Assembly (NCBI RefSeq): GCF_030757795.1
Contig: NZ_JAUQWH010000001.1
Location: 124,001 to 188,000, forward strand
Length of the DNA: 64,000 nt
Source: Actinoplanes oryzae
GTDB lineage: Bacteria; Actinomycetota; Actinomycetes; Mycobacteriales; Micromonosporaceae
Direction: 5' to 3'
Positions within the stretch are counted from its first letter, which is position 1, and each line of letters starts with the position of its first letter. Position numbers and translations under genes: made by a program. Below, one piece after another: positions 52,840 to 61,919 of this stretch. Below the pieces are notes generated by a model, which saw only the letters and a list, made by a program, of their open reading frames with translations, had not been told where the DNA came from and did not search any database.

Positions 52840-52929
52840 CGGCGTGGCCTTCGCCGCCCGGCTGCCGGGTTCGGCATTACCGTGATCGGACCACTCAGTG
52901 TGAGTGGCAGCTGACAGGAGTGAGGCGCC

Positions 52930-53427
52930 GTGGATCCGCTCGACCGCATCGACGAGATCATCTCCTTGGTGGAGCAGGCGAGGTCGGTCCCGATGTCCCG
53001 GACCAACTTCATGTTCGACCGGGCCGAGATGGTCGCGCTTCTGGACGAGCTGCGCTCGGAGCTCCCCGGTGACCTGCGCCGGGCCGTGGCGCTGCTCGAG
53101 GAGCGGGACAAGATCATCGACGCCGGCAAGCGCGAGGCCGACCGGATCGTCAGTGAGGGCGAGACCGAGCACGCCCGCCTGGTGTCGGTCAACGAGATCA
53201 CCGTCTCGGCCGAGCACGAGGGCGCCCGGATCATCGCCGAGGCGCGGTCCGAGGCCCAGCGGCTGCGCGAGGAGGTCGACGACTACGTCGACACCGCGCT
53301 GGCCAACTTCGAGCAGTTCCTCACCCGGGCGCTGGCATCGATAGAGCGTGGCCGCGACAAGATGCACGCCCTGCGCGAGATCGGCACCTTCCAGGGCGAG
53401 GAGAACGAGCGCCCGCTGCCGTTCTGA
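52930..53427 (+). CDS. DivIVA/SepIVA-like coiled-coil protein
   Basis: 165 aa, GTG start with CAGGAG 11 nt upstream. After MDPLDRIDEIISLVEQARSV comes MSRTNFMFDRAEMVALLDELRSELP, then a long heptad-like coiled coil (RDKIIDAGKREADRIVSEGE...EARSEAQRLREEVDDYVDTALANFEQFL). Position before DUF177, rpmF and rnc matches mycobacterial Rv2927c (SepIVA), an essential septal factor; this protein is shorter. The assignment is by position and coiled-coil character. Confidence 0.78.
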   Translation: MDPLDRIDEIISLVEQARSVPMSRTNFMFDRAEMVALLDELRSELPGDLRRAVALLEERDKIIDAGKREADRIVSEGETEHARLVSVNEITVSAEHEGARIIAEARSEAQRLREEVDDYVDTALANFEQFLTRALASIERGRDKMHALREIGTFQGEENERPLPF

Positions 53428-53589
53428 AGGTCACTCCGAGGCGCGGCGTAACGGGCGATTTGTCCGGTGCCGGGCAGGGTAGGCTTTTCCCCTCGACCCG
53501 GGTGCGGCCCGCCGCCCGGGGCGATTCGACGTCACCCCCGCTGCTCAGGTAACCTTTCCTGTCGGCCTACCCATGGCTGAGAGTTCACG

Positions 53590-54183
53590 ATGCCCAAGAT
53601 TTCGCAGAACCACCTCGATCCCAGGATGCCGCTGGTCGTCGACACGACGAAACTCCCGCGCCAGCCTGGGGCGACGCGTGCCCTGAAGCGGGTCATCCCG
53701 GCACCGGCGGACCTCGGCCTGGAGTTGATCTCGGTGCCCGAGGGTTCCGACGTCGAGCTCGATCTGAGCCTGACATCGGTCTCCGAGGGCGTTTACGTCA
53801 GCGGCAGGATCCGTGGCTCACTCCAGGGTGAGTGCGGGCGCTGCCTCAACGAGATCTCGCAGTCGTTCGACGTTCCGCTCGCGGAGCTCTACGCCTATGC
53901 GGAGAGCACCACGGAGGAGACGACGGACGAGGACGAGGTGGGCCGGATGCAGGGCGACCTGATCGACCTGGAGCCGGCGGTGCGGGACGCGGTGGTGCTG
54001 ACACTGCCGACCAACCCGGTCTGCCGGCCGGACTGCCCAGGGTTGTGCCCCGACTGCGGGGTGCACTTCGACGACCTCCCGGCCGACCACAGTCACGAGG
54101 ACGTCGACCCCAGGTGGGCCGCTTTGCGCAACCTGTCAGCTGAGGCGGCTTCGCCGCTCGACCAGCGTCATTCTGAGGAGTAG
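53590..54183 (+). CDS. DUF177/YceD family protein
   Basis: 197 aa, ATG 53590 ([15 protein letters not shown] at 53626 is an alternative). The conserved core ([19 protein letters not shown]) is followed by the acidic [32 protein letters not shown] with cysteine clusters. DUF177 is linked to 23S rRNA and L32 homeostasis in bacteria and nearly always precedes rpmF, as here. Confidence 0.95.
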   Translation: MPKISQNHLDPRMPLVVDTTKLPRQPGATRALKRVIPAPADLGLELISVPEGSDVELDLSLTSVSEGVYVSGRIRGSLQGECGRCLNEISQSFDVPLAELYAYAESTTEETTDEDEVGRMQGDLIDLEPAVRDAVVLTLPTNPVCRPDCPGLCPDCGVHFDDLPADHSHEDVDPRWAALRNLSAEAASPLDQRHSEE

Positions 54184-54188
54184 GTACC

Positions 54189-54362
54189 GTGGCCGTCCCC
54201 AAGCGCAAGATGTCGCGCAGCAACACCCGGTCCCGCCGGGCGAACTGGAAGGCGACCGCGGTGCAGACCGTGGAGTGCCCCCAGTGCAAGTCGCCGCACC
54301 TGCCGCACACCGCGTGCGGGGTCTGCGGCACCTACAACGGCCGTCAGGTCGTCGAGGTCTGA
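54189..54362 (+). CDS. rpmF: 50S ribosomal protein L32
   Basis: 57 aa, GTG start with GAGGAG 8 nt upstream. Reads [35 protein letters not shown]... ending QVVEV. The CPQC and CGVC pairs make this the zinc-containing C+ form. It lies 5 nt after the DUF177 stop, the conserved yceD-rpmF-plsX order. Confidence 0.97.
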   Translation: MAVPKRKMSRSNTRSRRANWKATAVQTVECPQCKSPHLPHTACGVCGTYNGRQVVEV

Positions 54363-54372
54363 GCCTCGCGGA

Positions 54373-55749
54373 GTGACGCGCCCGATCAGCGGGCGGGTCG
54401 AGCCCGGGCAGCGGCGATCGTCCGGTGTCCCGGACCCGGCGGAGGGCGGCCAGCAGGCCGGCCCCGCCCGGGAGCCGGGCACCGCGCGGATCGCCGTCGA
54501 CCTCCTCGGCGGGGACCAAGCTCCCGCCGTCGTGGTTGACGGCGCTCTGCGCGCCGCTCAGGCCGACCCCGCCCTTCAGTTGTTGCTCGTCGGCCCGATC
54601 GAGGCCGCCGAGCTGGTTCTCGCTGCCCTGACGCCGGAGCAGCGCACCCGCGTGCGCCTCCACCCGGTGCAGCCCGCCCCGGACGACCTCGACGGTCACG
54701 CCGCCGGACGCTCGGCCCACGCGCCCGCGGTCGGCCGCGCCCGGCAGTTCGCCGAGCCCGGGGTCCGCGCGGCCGTGAGCGCCGTCGCGGCCGGCCTGGC
54801 CGACGCCGTCGTGTCCGCCGGCGACACCGGTGCGATCGTCACCTCGGCCGCCATCACGCTCGGCCGCCTGATCGGTGTACGCCGCCCCCCGCTCGCCGCC
54901 GTGCTGCCCAGCGCCGCCGGCCGGGTCGTGCTGCTGGACGTCGGCTCCTCCGTCGATCCCGACGAGCACACCCTCGCGATGCACGGCCGGCTGGGCGCCG
55001 CGTACGCCATCGCCGTGCACGGCATCGCCGCCCCGCGCGTGGGCCTTCTCACCATCGGCACCGAGCCCGGCAAGGGTGACCGGCTGCGCCGTGCCGCCCC
55101 CGAGCTCTTCGACGAGATCACGCTGCCCGGCGGCGCCCGCTACGCCGGCCTGGTCGAGGGCAACGACGTGGTCACCGGCGCGGTCGCCGACGTCGTGGTG
55201 ACCGACGGATTCGCCGGCAACGTGCTGCTCAAGGGCCTCGAGACCGCGTACGCGATGATCGGCCCCCCGCCCGCCGACCCGCCCCGCGAGCCCCCGCCCC
55301 GCGCGGCCGTGCTGCTCGGTGTCGGCGGCCTCGTCGTCGTGTGCCACGGTGCCGCGAGCGGAACGGACCTGGCCGCGGGCATCGCGTTCGCCGCCGCCCT
55401 GCACCGCATCGGCACCGTCCCGAAGGTCGCCACCCTGGTCCGCGCGGAAGCAGCTGAGGCGGCACAAGCAGCAGAGATGGCGCAAGCAGCGGAGGCGGCG
55501 CAAGCAACCGACACCGCGACTCGGGCGCCGGCCCGGGCCACGACCCCGGCCGGCGCGGAAGAGGCCGACGCCAAGCCCCGGGCCGGCAGGGGAGAAGGCA
55601 GCGCCATGCCCCAGGCCGGCGGCGGAGAAGGCAGCGCCAAGCCCCAGGCCGGCGGCGGAGAAAGCGGCGCCGCGGGCCAGGCCGGCGCGGGACATGACGG
55701 AACGACCGAAGACCGAAGGAGTTCTCCCAGTGCAAGAGGTGGTGCATGA
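54373..55749 (+). CDS. plsX: Phosphate acyltransferase PlsX with repeat-derived C-terminal tail
   Basis: 458 aa, GTG start. Converts acyl-ACP to acyl-phosphate for phospholipid synthesis. The core runs from [22 protein letters not shown] (about residue 38) to [20 protein letters not shown] (about residue 355), with [24 protein letters not shown] and [13 protein letters not shown] as signatures. About 37 residues precede the core and a 100-residue Ala/Gln then Gly-rich tail follows. Three 33-bp units (55570-55668) encode [11 protein letters not shown]-type repeats in the tail. It overlaps rnc by ATGA, so the tail is translated but probably disordered. Confidence 0.93.
   Translation: MTRPISGRVEPGQRRSSGVPDPAEGGQQAGPAREPGTARIAVDLLGGDQAPAVVVDGALRAAQADPALQLLLVGPIEAAELVLAALTPEQRTRVRLHPVQPAPDDLDGHAAGRSAHAPAVGRARQFAEPGVRAAVSAVAAGLADAVVSAGDTGAIVTSAAITLGRLIGVRRPPLAAVLPSAAGRVVLLDVGSSVDPDEHTLAMHGRLGAAYAIAVHGIAAPRVGLLTIGTEPGKGDRLRRAAPELFDEITLPGGARYAGLVEGNDVVTGAVADVVVTDGFAGNVLLKGLETAYAMIGPPPADPPREPPPRAAVLLGVGGLVVVCHGAASGTDLAAGIAFAAALHRIGTVPKVATLVRAEAAEAAQAAEMAQAAEAAQATDTATRAPARATTPAGAEEADAKPRAGRGEGSAMPQAGGGEGSAKPQAGGGESGAAGQAGAGHDGTTEDRRSSPSARGGA
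55570..55668 (+). repeat. Three 33-bp tandem units in the plsX tail
   Basis: GCCA(A/T)GCCCC(G/A)GGCCGG... begins at 55570, 55603 and 55636. In-frame, so each adds 11 residues. Degeneracy is low. Confidence 0.9.
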
Positions 55750-56579
55750 GCAGTAACGACAAACGGCGGGTACGCCCCTCGACCGAGCCGCTCGAGGAGG
55801 CGTTCGGCGTCCCCCTCGAGCCCGGCCTGCTCGAGCGCGCCCTCACCCACCGCTCGTACGCCTACGAGAACGGTGGCCTGCCCACCAACGAGCGCCTGGA
55901 GTTCCTGGGCGACTCGGTGCTCGGCGTGGTCATCACGTCGGCGCTGTTCCACAACCACCCCGATCTGCCCGAGGGCCAGCTGGCGAAGCTGCGCGCGAGC
56001 GTCGTGAACATGCACGCCCTCGCCGACGTCGCCCGGACCCTCGGACCGCAGGGGCTGGGCCCGCATCTGCTGCTGGGCAAGGGCGAGGAGACGACCGGCG
56101 GCCGGGACAAGGCGAGCATCCTGGCGGACACCCTGGAGGCGCTGCTCGGGGCGATCTATCTCGAGCACGGGCTGGACCTGGCCGGCGAGGTGATCCACCG
56201 GCTGTTCGACCCGCTGATGGCGGAGTCGGCCGGGCGCGGGGCCGCCCTCGACTGGAAGACCAGCCTGCAGGAGCTGACGGCCGCGCTCGGGCTCGGCGTC
56301 CCGGACTACGTGATCGACGACGCCGGGCCCGACCACGCGAAGACGTTCACCGCCTGGGTGGTCGTCGCGGGCGAGCGCTACGGCGGCTCGGACGGGCGCA
56401 GCAAGAAGCAGGCCGAGCAGCGCGCCGCCGCGGCCGCCTGGCGCACGCTGACCGAGCGGGCGGAGTCGGCGACCCCGCCCCCCGCGGTGGCAGGCGGGGG
56501 ACACGCCGGAGACGACAAACCGGTGGCCGAGGGCGGCCACGCCGAGGACGACAAAGCCGAAAGCGCAGTTGAGGGGTGA
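55746..56579 (+). CDS. rnc: Ribonuclease III
   Basis: 277 aa, overlapping plsX. Cleaves double-stranded RNA, including rRNA precursors. Catalytic block [16 protein letters not shown], later [15 protein letters not shown] carries the Asp/Glu metal ligands. A dsRBD covers about residues 160-230 ([21 protein letters not shown]...[15 protein letters not shown] pattern). The last about 40 residues ([20 protein letters not shown]) are a low-complexity extension. Overlaps the next gene by GTGA. Confidence 0.95.
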   Translation: MSSNDKRRVRPSTEPLEEAFGVPLEPGLLERALTHRSYAYENGGLPTNERLEFLGDSVLGVVITSALFHNHPDLPEGQLAKLRASVVNMHALADVARTLGPQGLGPHLLLGKGEETTGGRDKASILADTLEALLGAIYLEHGLDLAGEVIHRLFDPLMAESAGRGAALDWKTSLQELTAALGLGVPDYVIDDAGPDHAKTFTAWVVVAGERYGGSDGRSKKQAEQRAAAAAWRTLTERAESATPPPAVAGGGHAGDDKPVAEGGHAEDDKAESAVEG

Positions 56580-57748
56580 GCACCACGGCGGCCGACGCCC
56601 CCACGGCCACCACCACGGACCGTCTCTGGGACCTGGCCGGGCGCTGGCGCGGGGCCGGCATCGCCGTCGGCATCCTCGCGCTGACCCGGGTAGTTCAGCT
56701 GCTGCTGCTCGTCGGGCTCGACCGGGCCACGGCCGAGCCCACCGGCCTGCGCGCCAACCTGCTCATCTGGGACGGCGGCTGGTTCCTGCGGGTGGCCCAG
56801 GGCTATCCGGAGGGCTACACGTACGGCCCGACGGGCGCCCTGGAGGGCAACGAGCTCGCCTTCTTCCCGCTCTACCCGTCGCTGATCCGGGTCCTGTCGG
56901 CGCTGGGCTTCAACGCCGGCAGTTCGGCGCTCGCCGTCAGCTGGCTCGCGTCGGTCGGGGCGGCCGTCGCCCTGCACCTGCTGGGCACGAGCCTGTTCCG
57001 GAGTCGCCGGGCCGGCTGGGCGCTCGTGGGCATCTGCTGCGGGGCGCCGATGTCCGTGGTGCTGTCGATGGCGTACACGGAAAGTCTCTTCCTCGCCCTG
57101 CTCGCCGGCATGCTGGTGGCCGCGCACCGCAAGGTGTGGTGGGCCGCCGGCCTGCTCGGGCTCGGCTGTGCGCTGACCCGCCCGACCGGTGCCGCCGCGG
57201 CGGTCGCCCTGGCCGTCGCCGCGCTGCTGGCGGTCCGCGCCGGTGACCGGAAGTGGCCACCGCTGCTGGCGGCGGGGGTGGCGCTCGCGGGGGTCCCGGC
57301 CTATCTGGGCTGGGTCGGCTGGCGGGTCGGCGAGTGGGACGCCTGGTTCAAGATCCAGACCGCGGGCTGGGGCACGTCGACCGACTTCGGGCGAAGCACG
57401 GTGTCGTTCCTGGCCGACACGCTGACCCTGGCCGACGGCTGGGTGCCGATGAGCGTGGCGCTGATCCTGCTCGCGGCCCTGGCGGCGGCGGGGGTCGCGC
57501 TGGTGGGCCGGCCGTGGCTGCCGCTGGGCGTCTACGGGGTCGTCGCGATGGTGCTCGTCTACGGTCAGGCCGGCTATTACCACTCCAAGCCGCGGCTGCT
57601 GCTGCCCGTACTCTTGACGCTGCTCCCGGCGGTGGCCGCGGCGGCCCGGGCGCGTCCCCGCGTGGCGATCCTCGCGATCAGCGCGTGGGCGTTGTTCGGC
57701 CTCTGGTACGGCGCCTATCTGGTAGCAGTCTGGCCCTACACGATCTGA
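56576..57748 (+). CDS. PIG-V-like membrane mannosyltransferase
   Basis: 390 aa, GTG overlapping rnc. About ten membrane segments (for example [54 protein letters not shown]). [13 protein letters not shown] after the first segment and [14 protein letters not shown] carry the acidic and aromatic residues expected of GT-C enzymes (PIG-V/GPI-mannosyltransferase-II-like). Acts on polyprenyl-phosphate sugars at the membrane; acceptor unknown. It precedes mutM by 10 nt. Confidence 0.8.
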   Translation: MSTTAADAPTATTTDRLWDLAGRWRGAGIAVGILALTRVVQLLLLVGLDRATAEPTGLRANLLIWDGGWFLRVAQGYPEGYTYGPTGALEGNELAFFPLYPSLIRVLSALGFNAGSSALAVSWLASVGAAVALHLLGTSLFRSRRAGWALVGICCGAPMSVVLSMAYTESLFLALLAGMLVAAHRKVWWAAGLLGLGCALTRPTGAAAAVALAVAALLAVRAGDRKWPPLLAAGVALAGVPAYLGWVGWRVGEWDAWFKIQTAGWGTSTDFGRSTVSFLADTLTLADGWVPMSVALILLAALAAAGVALVGRPWLPLGVYGVVAMVLVYGQAGYYHSKPRLLLPVLLTLLPAVAAAARARPRVAILAISAWALFGLWYGAYLVAVWPYTI

Positions 57749-57758
57749 GCAGGAGCAC

Positions 57759-58613
57759 ATGCCTGAGCTTCCCGAGGTCGAGACCGTCCGCATGGGTCTG
57801 GACAAGTGGGTCACCGGCCGCCGGATCGCGGCCGTCGAGGTGCACCACCCCCGGGCGATCCGCCGCCACCTCCCGGGCGACGCCCATTTCGCCGCCGTCC
57901 TCGCCGGACGCACGATCACCGGCACCCGGCGCCGCGGCAAGTATCTGTGGCTGCCGCTGGACTCGGGCGACGCGGTCATCGCGCACCTGGGCATGAGCGG
58001 CCAGCTGCTCATGCAGCCGCCCGGGGCGCCGGACGAGAAGCACCTGCGGGTCCGGTTCGCCTTCGCGGACGACGGGCCCGAGCTGCGCTTCGTCGACCAG
58101 CGTACGTTCGGCGGGCTGTCCGTGTCGGAGGGCGGCGCCGAGCTGCCGGACGAGATCGCGCACATCGCCCGCGACCCGATGGACCCGCTCTTCGACGACG
58201 AGCAGTTCGCCGAGCGGATGCGCGCGAAGCACACCGAGGTCAAGCGCGCCCTGCTCGACCAGACGCTGATCTCGGGCGTCGGCAACATCTACGCCGACGA
58301 GGCACTGTGGCGGGTCCAGCTGCACGGCGCCCGCCCGACGGACGCGCTGACCAAGCCGGTCGTGCGGCGGCTGCTCGGGCACGTGCGCGACATCCTCGGC
58401 GAGGCGATCAAGGCGGGCGGGACGAGCTTCGACGCGCTCTACGTCAACGTCAACGGGGAGTCGGGCTACTTCGACCGGTCGCTCGACGCGTACGGGCGCG
58501 AGGGGCTGCCGTGCCACCGCTGTGGCACGGCCATGCGCCGCGAGCAGTTCATGAACCGGTCGTCGTACAGCTGTCCGCGGTGCCAGCCACGGCCCCGGAA
58601 GTCCCTGCGGTGA
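57759..58613 (+). CDS. mutM: Formamidopyrimidine-DNA glycosylase
   Basis: 284 aa, ATG. Removes 8-oxoguanine and FaPy lesions and nicks by beta-delta elimination. PELPEVET provides the catalytic Pro2/Glu3; [11 protein letters not shown] holds the conserved Lys; the C-terminal zinc finger is [25 protein letters not shown] (C-x2-C-x16-C-x2-C). The [12 protein letters not shown] segment is the H2TH helix. Its end overlaps the convergent glycosyl hydrolase-like gene by 65 bp. Confidence 0.97.
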   Translation: MPELPEVETVRMGLDKWVTGRRIAAVEVHHPRAIRRHLPGDAHFAAVLAGRTITGTRRRGKYLWLPLDSGDAVIAHLGMSGQLLMQPPGAPDEKHLRVRFAFADDGPELRFVDQRTFGGLSVSEGGAELPDEIAHIARDPMDPLFDDEQFAERMRAKHTEVKRALLDQTLISGVGNIYADEALWRVQLHGARPTDALTKPVVRRLLGHVRDILGEAIKAGGTSFDALYVNVNGESGYFDRSLDAYGREGLPCHRCGTAMRREQFMNRSSYSCPRCQPRPRKSLR

Positions 58614-59136
58614 CATACGGGCTGGCGTCGGTGGCCAGCCCGAAGCCCGCGCCCCGGCGGCCCATCAGCCGGCGGGCCGCCGTGAGCAGCTCGACCGGGA
58701 CGCCGTGCACGAGGTGGCCGTCGCCCGGCCGGACCCCGTCGCCCGCCCACCCCTGATAGGCCGACCACGGCCCGTCGAAGGTGCAGATCCGCACCCCCAG
58801 ATCGCGGTAGAGCGGGTGGGTCGGGACGCCCGGGTTGAGCACGATCCGGTGCAGGCCGCGGCGCGCCGCCAGCCGCACGGTCAGCGCCACCGGGCCGACG
58901 CCGCCCGCGCCGGCCGGCGCCCGGTCCAGGAACAGGCCCTCGGCACCCTCCTCGCGCCACGCGTCCACGTCGGCGAGGACGTCGGCGAGCGACCGCCCGC
59001 CCCAGTCCAGGTCGACGCGGCCGAGGCGCTGGTGCCGGTTGCGGCGGCGGCCCGGCCGGTCCTGGATGAGCCAGGTGTCGGCGTCGAGGGCGATGCCGGG
59101 CGACGGGTGGGCGTACGGGGGGAAAAGGGTCCTCAC
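58549..59136 (-). CDS. Spherulation-specific family 4-like protein
   Basis: 195 aa from GTG 59136 with AGGAGG 6 nt upstream. Motifs [36 protein letters not shown] and [11 protein letters not shown] resemble the TIM-barrel spherulin-4/GH-like fold found in cell-surface and exopolysaccharide loci. Its start overlaps the glycosyltransferase stop (GTGA). No signal peptide. Enzymatic activity, if any, would be on a polysaccharide; this is inference. 3' end overlaps mutM by 65 bp. Confidence 0.55.
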   Translation of the reverse strand: MRTLFPPYAHPSPGIALDADTWLIQDRPGRRRNRHQRLGRVDLDWGGRSLADVLADVDAWREEGAEGLFLDRAPAGAGGVGPVALTVRLAARRGLHRIVLNPGVPTHPLYRDLGVRICTFDGPWSAYQGWAGDGVRPGDGHLVHGVPVELLTAARRLMGRRGAGFGLATDASPYVTAGTSGAVAGTADSCTTTGS

Positions 59137-60617
59137 GGGGATCCTCCTGGGGTCAGCGTTTCCTGGGCCAGCCAGCGCAAGGTCGCGGGCTCGGTCTCCC
59201 GGGGTGCGGGGACGGCCAGCGGCAGCTCGTAGGTGGGTGCGGGGGGCGGGGTCGCCAGGTCGGTGTAGAGCGCGCCGTAGGCCCGCACGACCCGGTCGGT
59301 GGTGAAGTAGGCCAGCGCCCGGCGCCGGGCCGCGTCGCCCAGGGCCCGCCGGCGTGCGGGCGCCTTGAGCAGGGAAATGCAGGCGCCGGCGAGCGTCTCC
59401 GGATCGTCCTCGGGTACGACGACCCCGGCATCGCCCAGCGTCTCGGCGACCGGTCCGACGTCGACGCCCACCACCGCGCGGCCCGACATCATGGCCTCGA
59501 TCAGCCGGTACGGCGGGTCGGCCGGCCCGGGCAGGTGCACGACGAGGTGGCCCGTGGCGTACCGGGACCGGGGGTCGGCCGGGATCGGGTGCATCCGGAC
59601 GGCGCGGCCGAGCCCCGTGCGGTCGATCAGCTCGGCGGCGTGGTCCTCGTGCGTCGAGCCGACGCCGACCAGGTGCAGGACGGTGCCCGGGACGGCGGTG
59701 GAGATCCGGCCGAACGCGTCCAGCAGCTTGGGCAGCCCGCTGTCCGGGGCGCCGTTGCCGGCCCAGACGATCGAGGGGGCCGTACGGGCCTCCGGCGCGC
59801 TCGGGAAGTCGCGCGGGTCGACGCCGGCGGGCACGGGCACCAGCCGCCCGGGTTCGGCGCCGTGCCGCAGTGCCCACGCGTGGTGGAACTCGCTGAGCGG
59901 CGCGATCAGCCCGGCTTCCGCGTAGCCCGTACGCGCGACGGCCCGCCGGAAGCGCCGCAGCACCGTCTGCACGGCGGGGGAGAGGCGCTCCTCGCTCGAC
60001 CGCGGCCGGCTCACGGGCGCCCGGGCCTCGGTGAGCAGCAGCGGCGTCCCGGTGCGCCACCGCGCGGCGAGGGCGGCGAGCAGCGGCGTCGTGCCGCCCA
60101 CGCAGTGGATCAGGTCGCTCTCCGGCACCGGTACGGCCAGCGCCCGCGCGGCGTGCCGGAGCAGCGTCACCGCGGTCCGGGCGTCCCGCACGCTCAGCTT
60201 CGGCAGGCGGTCGCCGTCCTCGGTCGCCCGGCCCGCCTTCCACGCGTCGAGCAGGACGTCGGCCAGCGGCACCGCGTGCAGGGGCGGCGCCTTCTCGGCG
60301 AGGCTGGCGAGGGCGGCCAGGCCCCGGGCGAAGTCCTCGTCGCGCCGTTCGACCAGCCCGCGGCAGAGCAGCACGGCGGCGGCGACGGCGTTCTCGTCCC
60401 GGTGTCCCTTGGTCGCGTCCCGGGGCAGGACCACGCACTCGGCCGACGCCACATGCGCGGGCAGCGGGTAGGCGGGGCCGCCGAGCGGCTCGCGGTCGGA
60501 CACCGTGACGAGGTGGAAGCGGTGCCCGGCGAGTCCGTCGACGAGGGTGCGGCACCAACCGGCGAGGGCGTCCCGGCGGAACGGGTAACCGCCCCCGGTG
60601 AGCAGACAGATGCGCAT
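59133..60617 (-). CDS. GT4 glycosyltransferase, PelF-like
   Basis: 494 aa, ATG 60617. N-terminal MRICLLTGGGYPFRRDALAGWC matches the DUF3492/PelF opening; the C-terminal Rossmann half has IVWAGNGAPDSGLPKLLDAF, DPRSRYATGHLVVHLP and PPYRLIEAMMSGRAVVGVDVG with the GT4 E-x7-E-like EAMMSGRAVV. PelF-type enzymes polymerise a UDP-sugar-derived exopolysaccharide at the membrane. It is translationally coupled to the spherulin-like gene. No other polymer genes are near, so the polymer is unknown. Confidence 0.8.
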   Translation of the reverse strand: MRICLLTGGGYPFRRDALAGWCRTLVDGLAGHRFHLVTVSDREPLGGPAYPLPAHVASAECVVLPRDATKGHRDENAVAAAVLLCRGLVERRDEDFARGLAALASLAEKAPPLHAVPLADVLLDAWKAGRATEDGDRLPKLSVRDARTAVTLLRHAARALAVPVPESDLIHCVGGTTPLLAALAARWRTGTPLLLTEARAPVSRPRSSEERLSPAVQTVLRRFRRAVARTGYAEAGLIAPLSEFHHAWALRHGAEPGRLVPVPAGVDPRDFPSAPEARTAPSIVWAGNGAPDSGLPKLLDAFGRISTAVPGTVLHLVGVGSTHEDHAAELIDRTGLGRAVRMHPIPADPRSRYATGHLVVHLPGPADPPYRLIEAMMSGRAVVGVDVGPVAETLGDAGVVVPEDDPETLAGACISLLKAPARRRALGDAARRRALAYFTTDRVVRAYGALYTDLATPPPAPTYELPLAVPAPRETEPATLRWLAQETLTPGGSP

Positions 60618-61269
60618 GCCGCTCAGCACCGTGGGCACGTCGGGGGTGATATCACGATGGCTGCAACGAAGCAGCGGCGAAAAGGTACGGGAAGCCGCCC
60701 GTCCCGCCGCCGTTTATGCTCCCTTTTGGGGCATTTGTAGGCGTTGCCGTGCGGGGGATTTCACCCGTTCCGGCCCTTGCCTGTGCGGCGCACCGGGTTC
60801 GGCGGATGCCGGGCACCCCGCCACTGGCGCCCGGCATCCAGGGGATCGGCGAGCCGATCGGCGTCACGGTAAGCAGCCGCACGCTCACCGGCCAATCGCC
60901 GAAAGGAAGACCTAAGGCAGGCTTCAGGATGCGGGCCGCGGGACCCCGGAAGGCGTAAACCCCTTGATCCAACCGGGGTGGACGTGCCAGGGTGGCGAGA
61001 TTCACTGGTGTACGGGGGCCGGCGCGGGGGCCACGGCTTGACGAGCCCTGGACATGGGCGCACCATAGAAGTGTCGCCAGTCGCGCCCATCTGCGCTCAT
61101 GTCTCGTGAGCGCGGGTAAATCTGCATCTCGTGCACTGTCCTGAGGGCAGATCTCTGTGCCTACGCGTGTCCGTGGGCTCGGAAGTGCTATGCCACTGTG
61201 CGCGCGTTTGGCCGGATTGACACGGCAGCGCTCAAGACAAAGAGACGCATCGTCTCACAAGGAGAAGTC
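60618..61269 (+). promoter_or_regulatory. 652-bp region with hairpin-rich 5' untranslated candidate
   Basis: No gene. Between 60840 and 60990 a chain of hairpins is visible: GATCGG-CGAG-CCGATC (60844-60859), CGGT/ACCG over about 20 nt, and CCCC/GGGG around TTGATCCAAC; purine-rich GAAAGGAAGACCTAAGGCAG lies between. It ends about 280 bp before the conserved coiled-coil gene. It does not fit the riboswitch families I could compare by eye. Confidence 0.35.
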
Positions 61270-61464
61270 ATGGCGAAGGCCCTCTACGGCCACGTTGGTG
61301 CGGCGCCCGATCGGCGTCTGCTCGACGAGGTCACCCGACTGCGTTCCAGGGTGCAGGCTCTGGAGTTCGAGGTCACCCGTCTCCGGGCGGAGAACGATCG
61401 GCTCGAGGCGGCGTCCGCCGATTCCGACGATCTGCGGCTGCTGAGCGAGCCCGCCCTCACCTGA
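61270..61464 (+). CDS. Small conserved coiled-coil protein, 64 aa
   Basis: ATG 61270 with AAGGAG 6 nt upstream. Starts MAKALYGHVGAAPDRRLLDEVTRLRSRVQALEFEVTRLRAENDRLEA, a leucine-heptad coiled coil, ending EPALT. This N terminus (MAKALxGxVG) recurs in a small actinobacterial family. Upstream GAGACG-CAT-CGTCTC (61242-61256) forms a small hairpin just before the ribosome site, possibly controlling translation. A terminator follows. Confidence 0.82.
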   Translation: MAKALYGHVGAAPDRRLLDEVTRLRSRVQALEFEVTRLRAENDRLEAASADSDDLRLLSEPALT

Positions 61465-61534
61465 GCTCCCCGGGGCGCCGCCTGACCAGCATGCGGCGCT
61501 CACCCGTCCGCCCCTCACGAACGACAGAACACCA

Positions 61535-61571
61535 GCGCGCCTCCACCGACCGTGGCGGCGCGCATCTTTTT
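61535..61571 (+). terminator. Terminator after the coiled-coil gene
   Basis: GCGCGCC (61535-61541) pairs with GGCGCGC, with inner CCAC/GTGG and one mismatch, followed by ATCTTTTT. Confidence 0.75.
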
Positions 61572-61919
61572 GCCCGCCGGCGGGCGGGCAGTCCGGTCTT
61601 CGCAGCGTGCCCATTCGTCTGACCTTCCTTCTCCCCGGAGGAGTTGGTGCGGTGTCCCCCCGGCGCGCTCGATATAAGCGTCGATCGCGATACGGGGCAC
61701 CCGGAGGCCACGCCCTCGGCGGCGTGCCAATTCTTGCCGTCGTGATCGCTCAACGCATCGATGGCGTCGCTGTCGGGCGACATCTCGGCGCCGCCACGGG
61801 AACGAAGGGGATGAAAAGGCTCATGAGGCCAGGAACAGGACGCGCGGCGTGCGCACACCTGCGGGGAACGGGCGGGTAACCTGCCCTCACGAGCCAACCC
61901 GTCCGACCCTCGGAGATCC
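61572..61919 (+). other. Intergenic region before smc
   Basis: About 350 bp with no clear gene. On the minus strand at 61650-61735 a frame (GLRVPRIAIDAYIERAGG) resembles the end of an excisionase/BldC-type HTH without its first helices, so it may be a remnant. The smc promoter should lie in the last 100 bp. Confidence 0.45.

Noticed and set aside
60780-60990. Cobalamin, c-di-GMP, ydaO or SRP RNA resemblance
   Set aside because: Only short fragments such as CCGCCACTGG or CACGGTAA match; conserved core boxes are absent.
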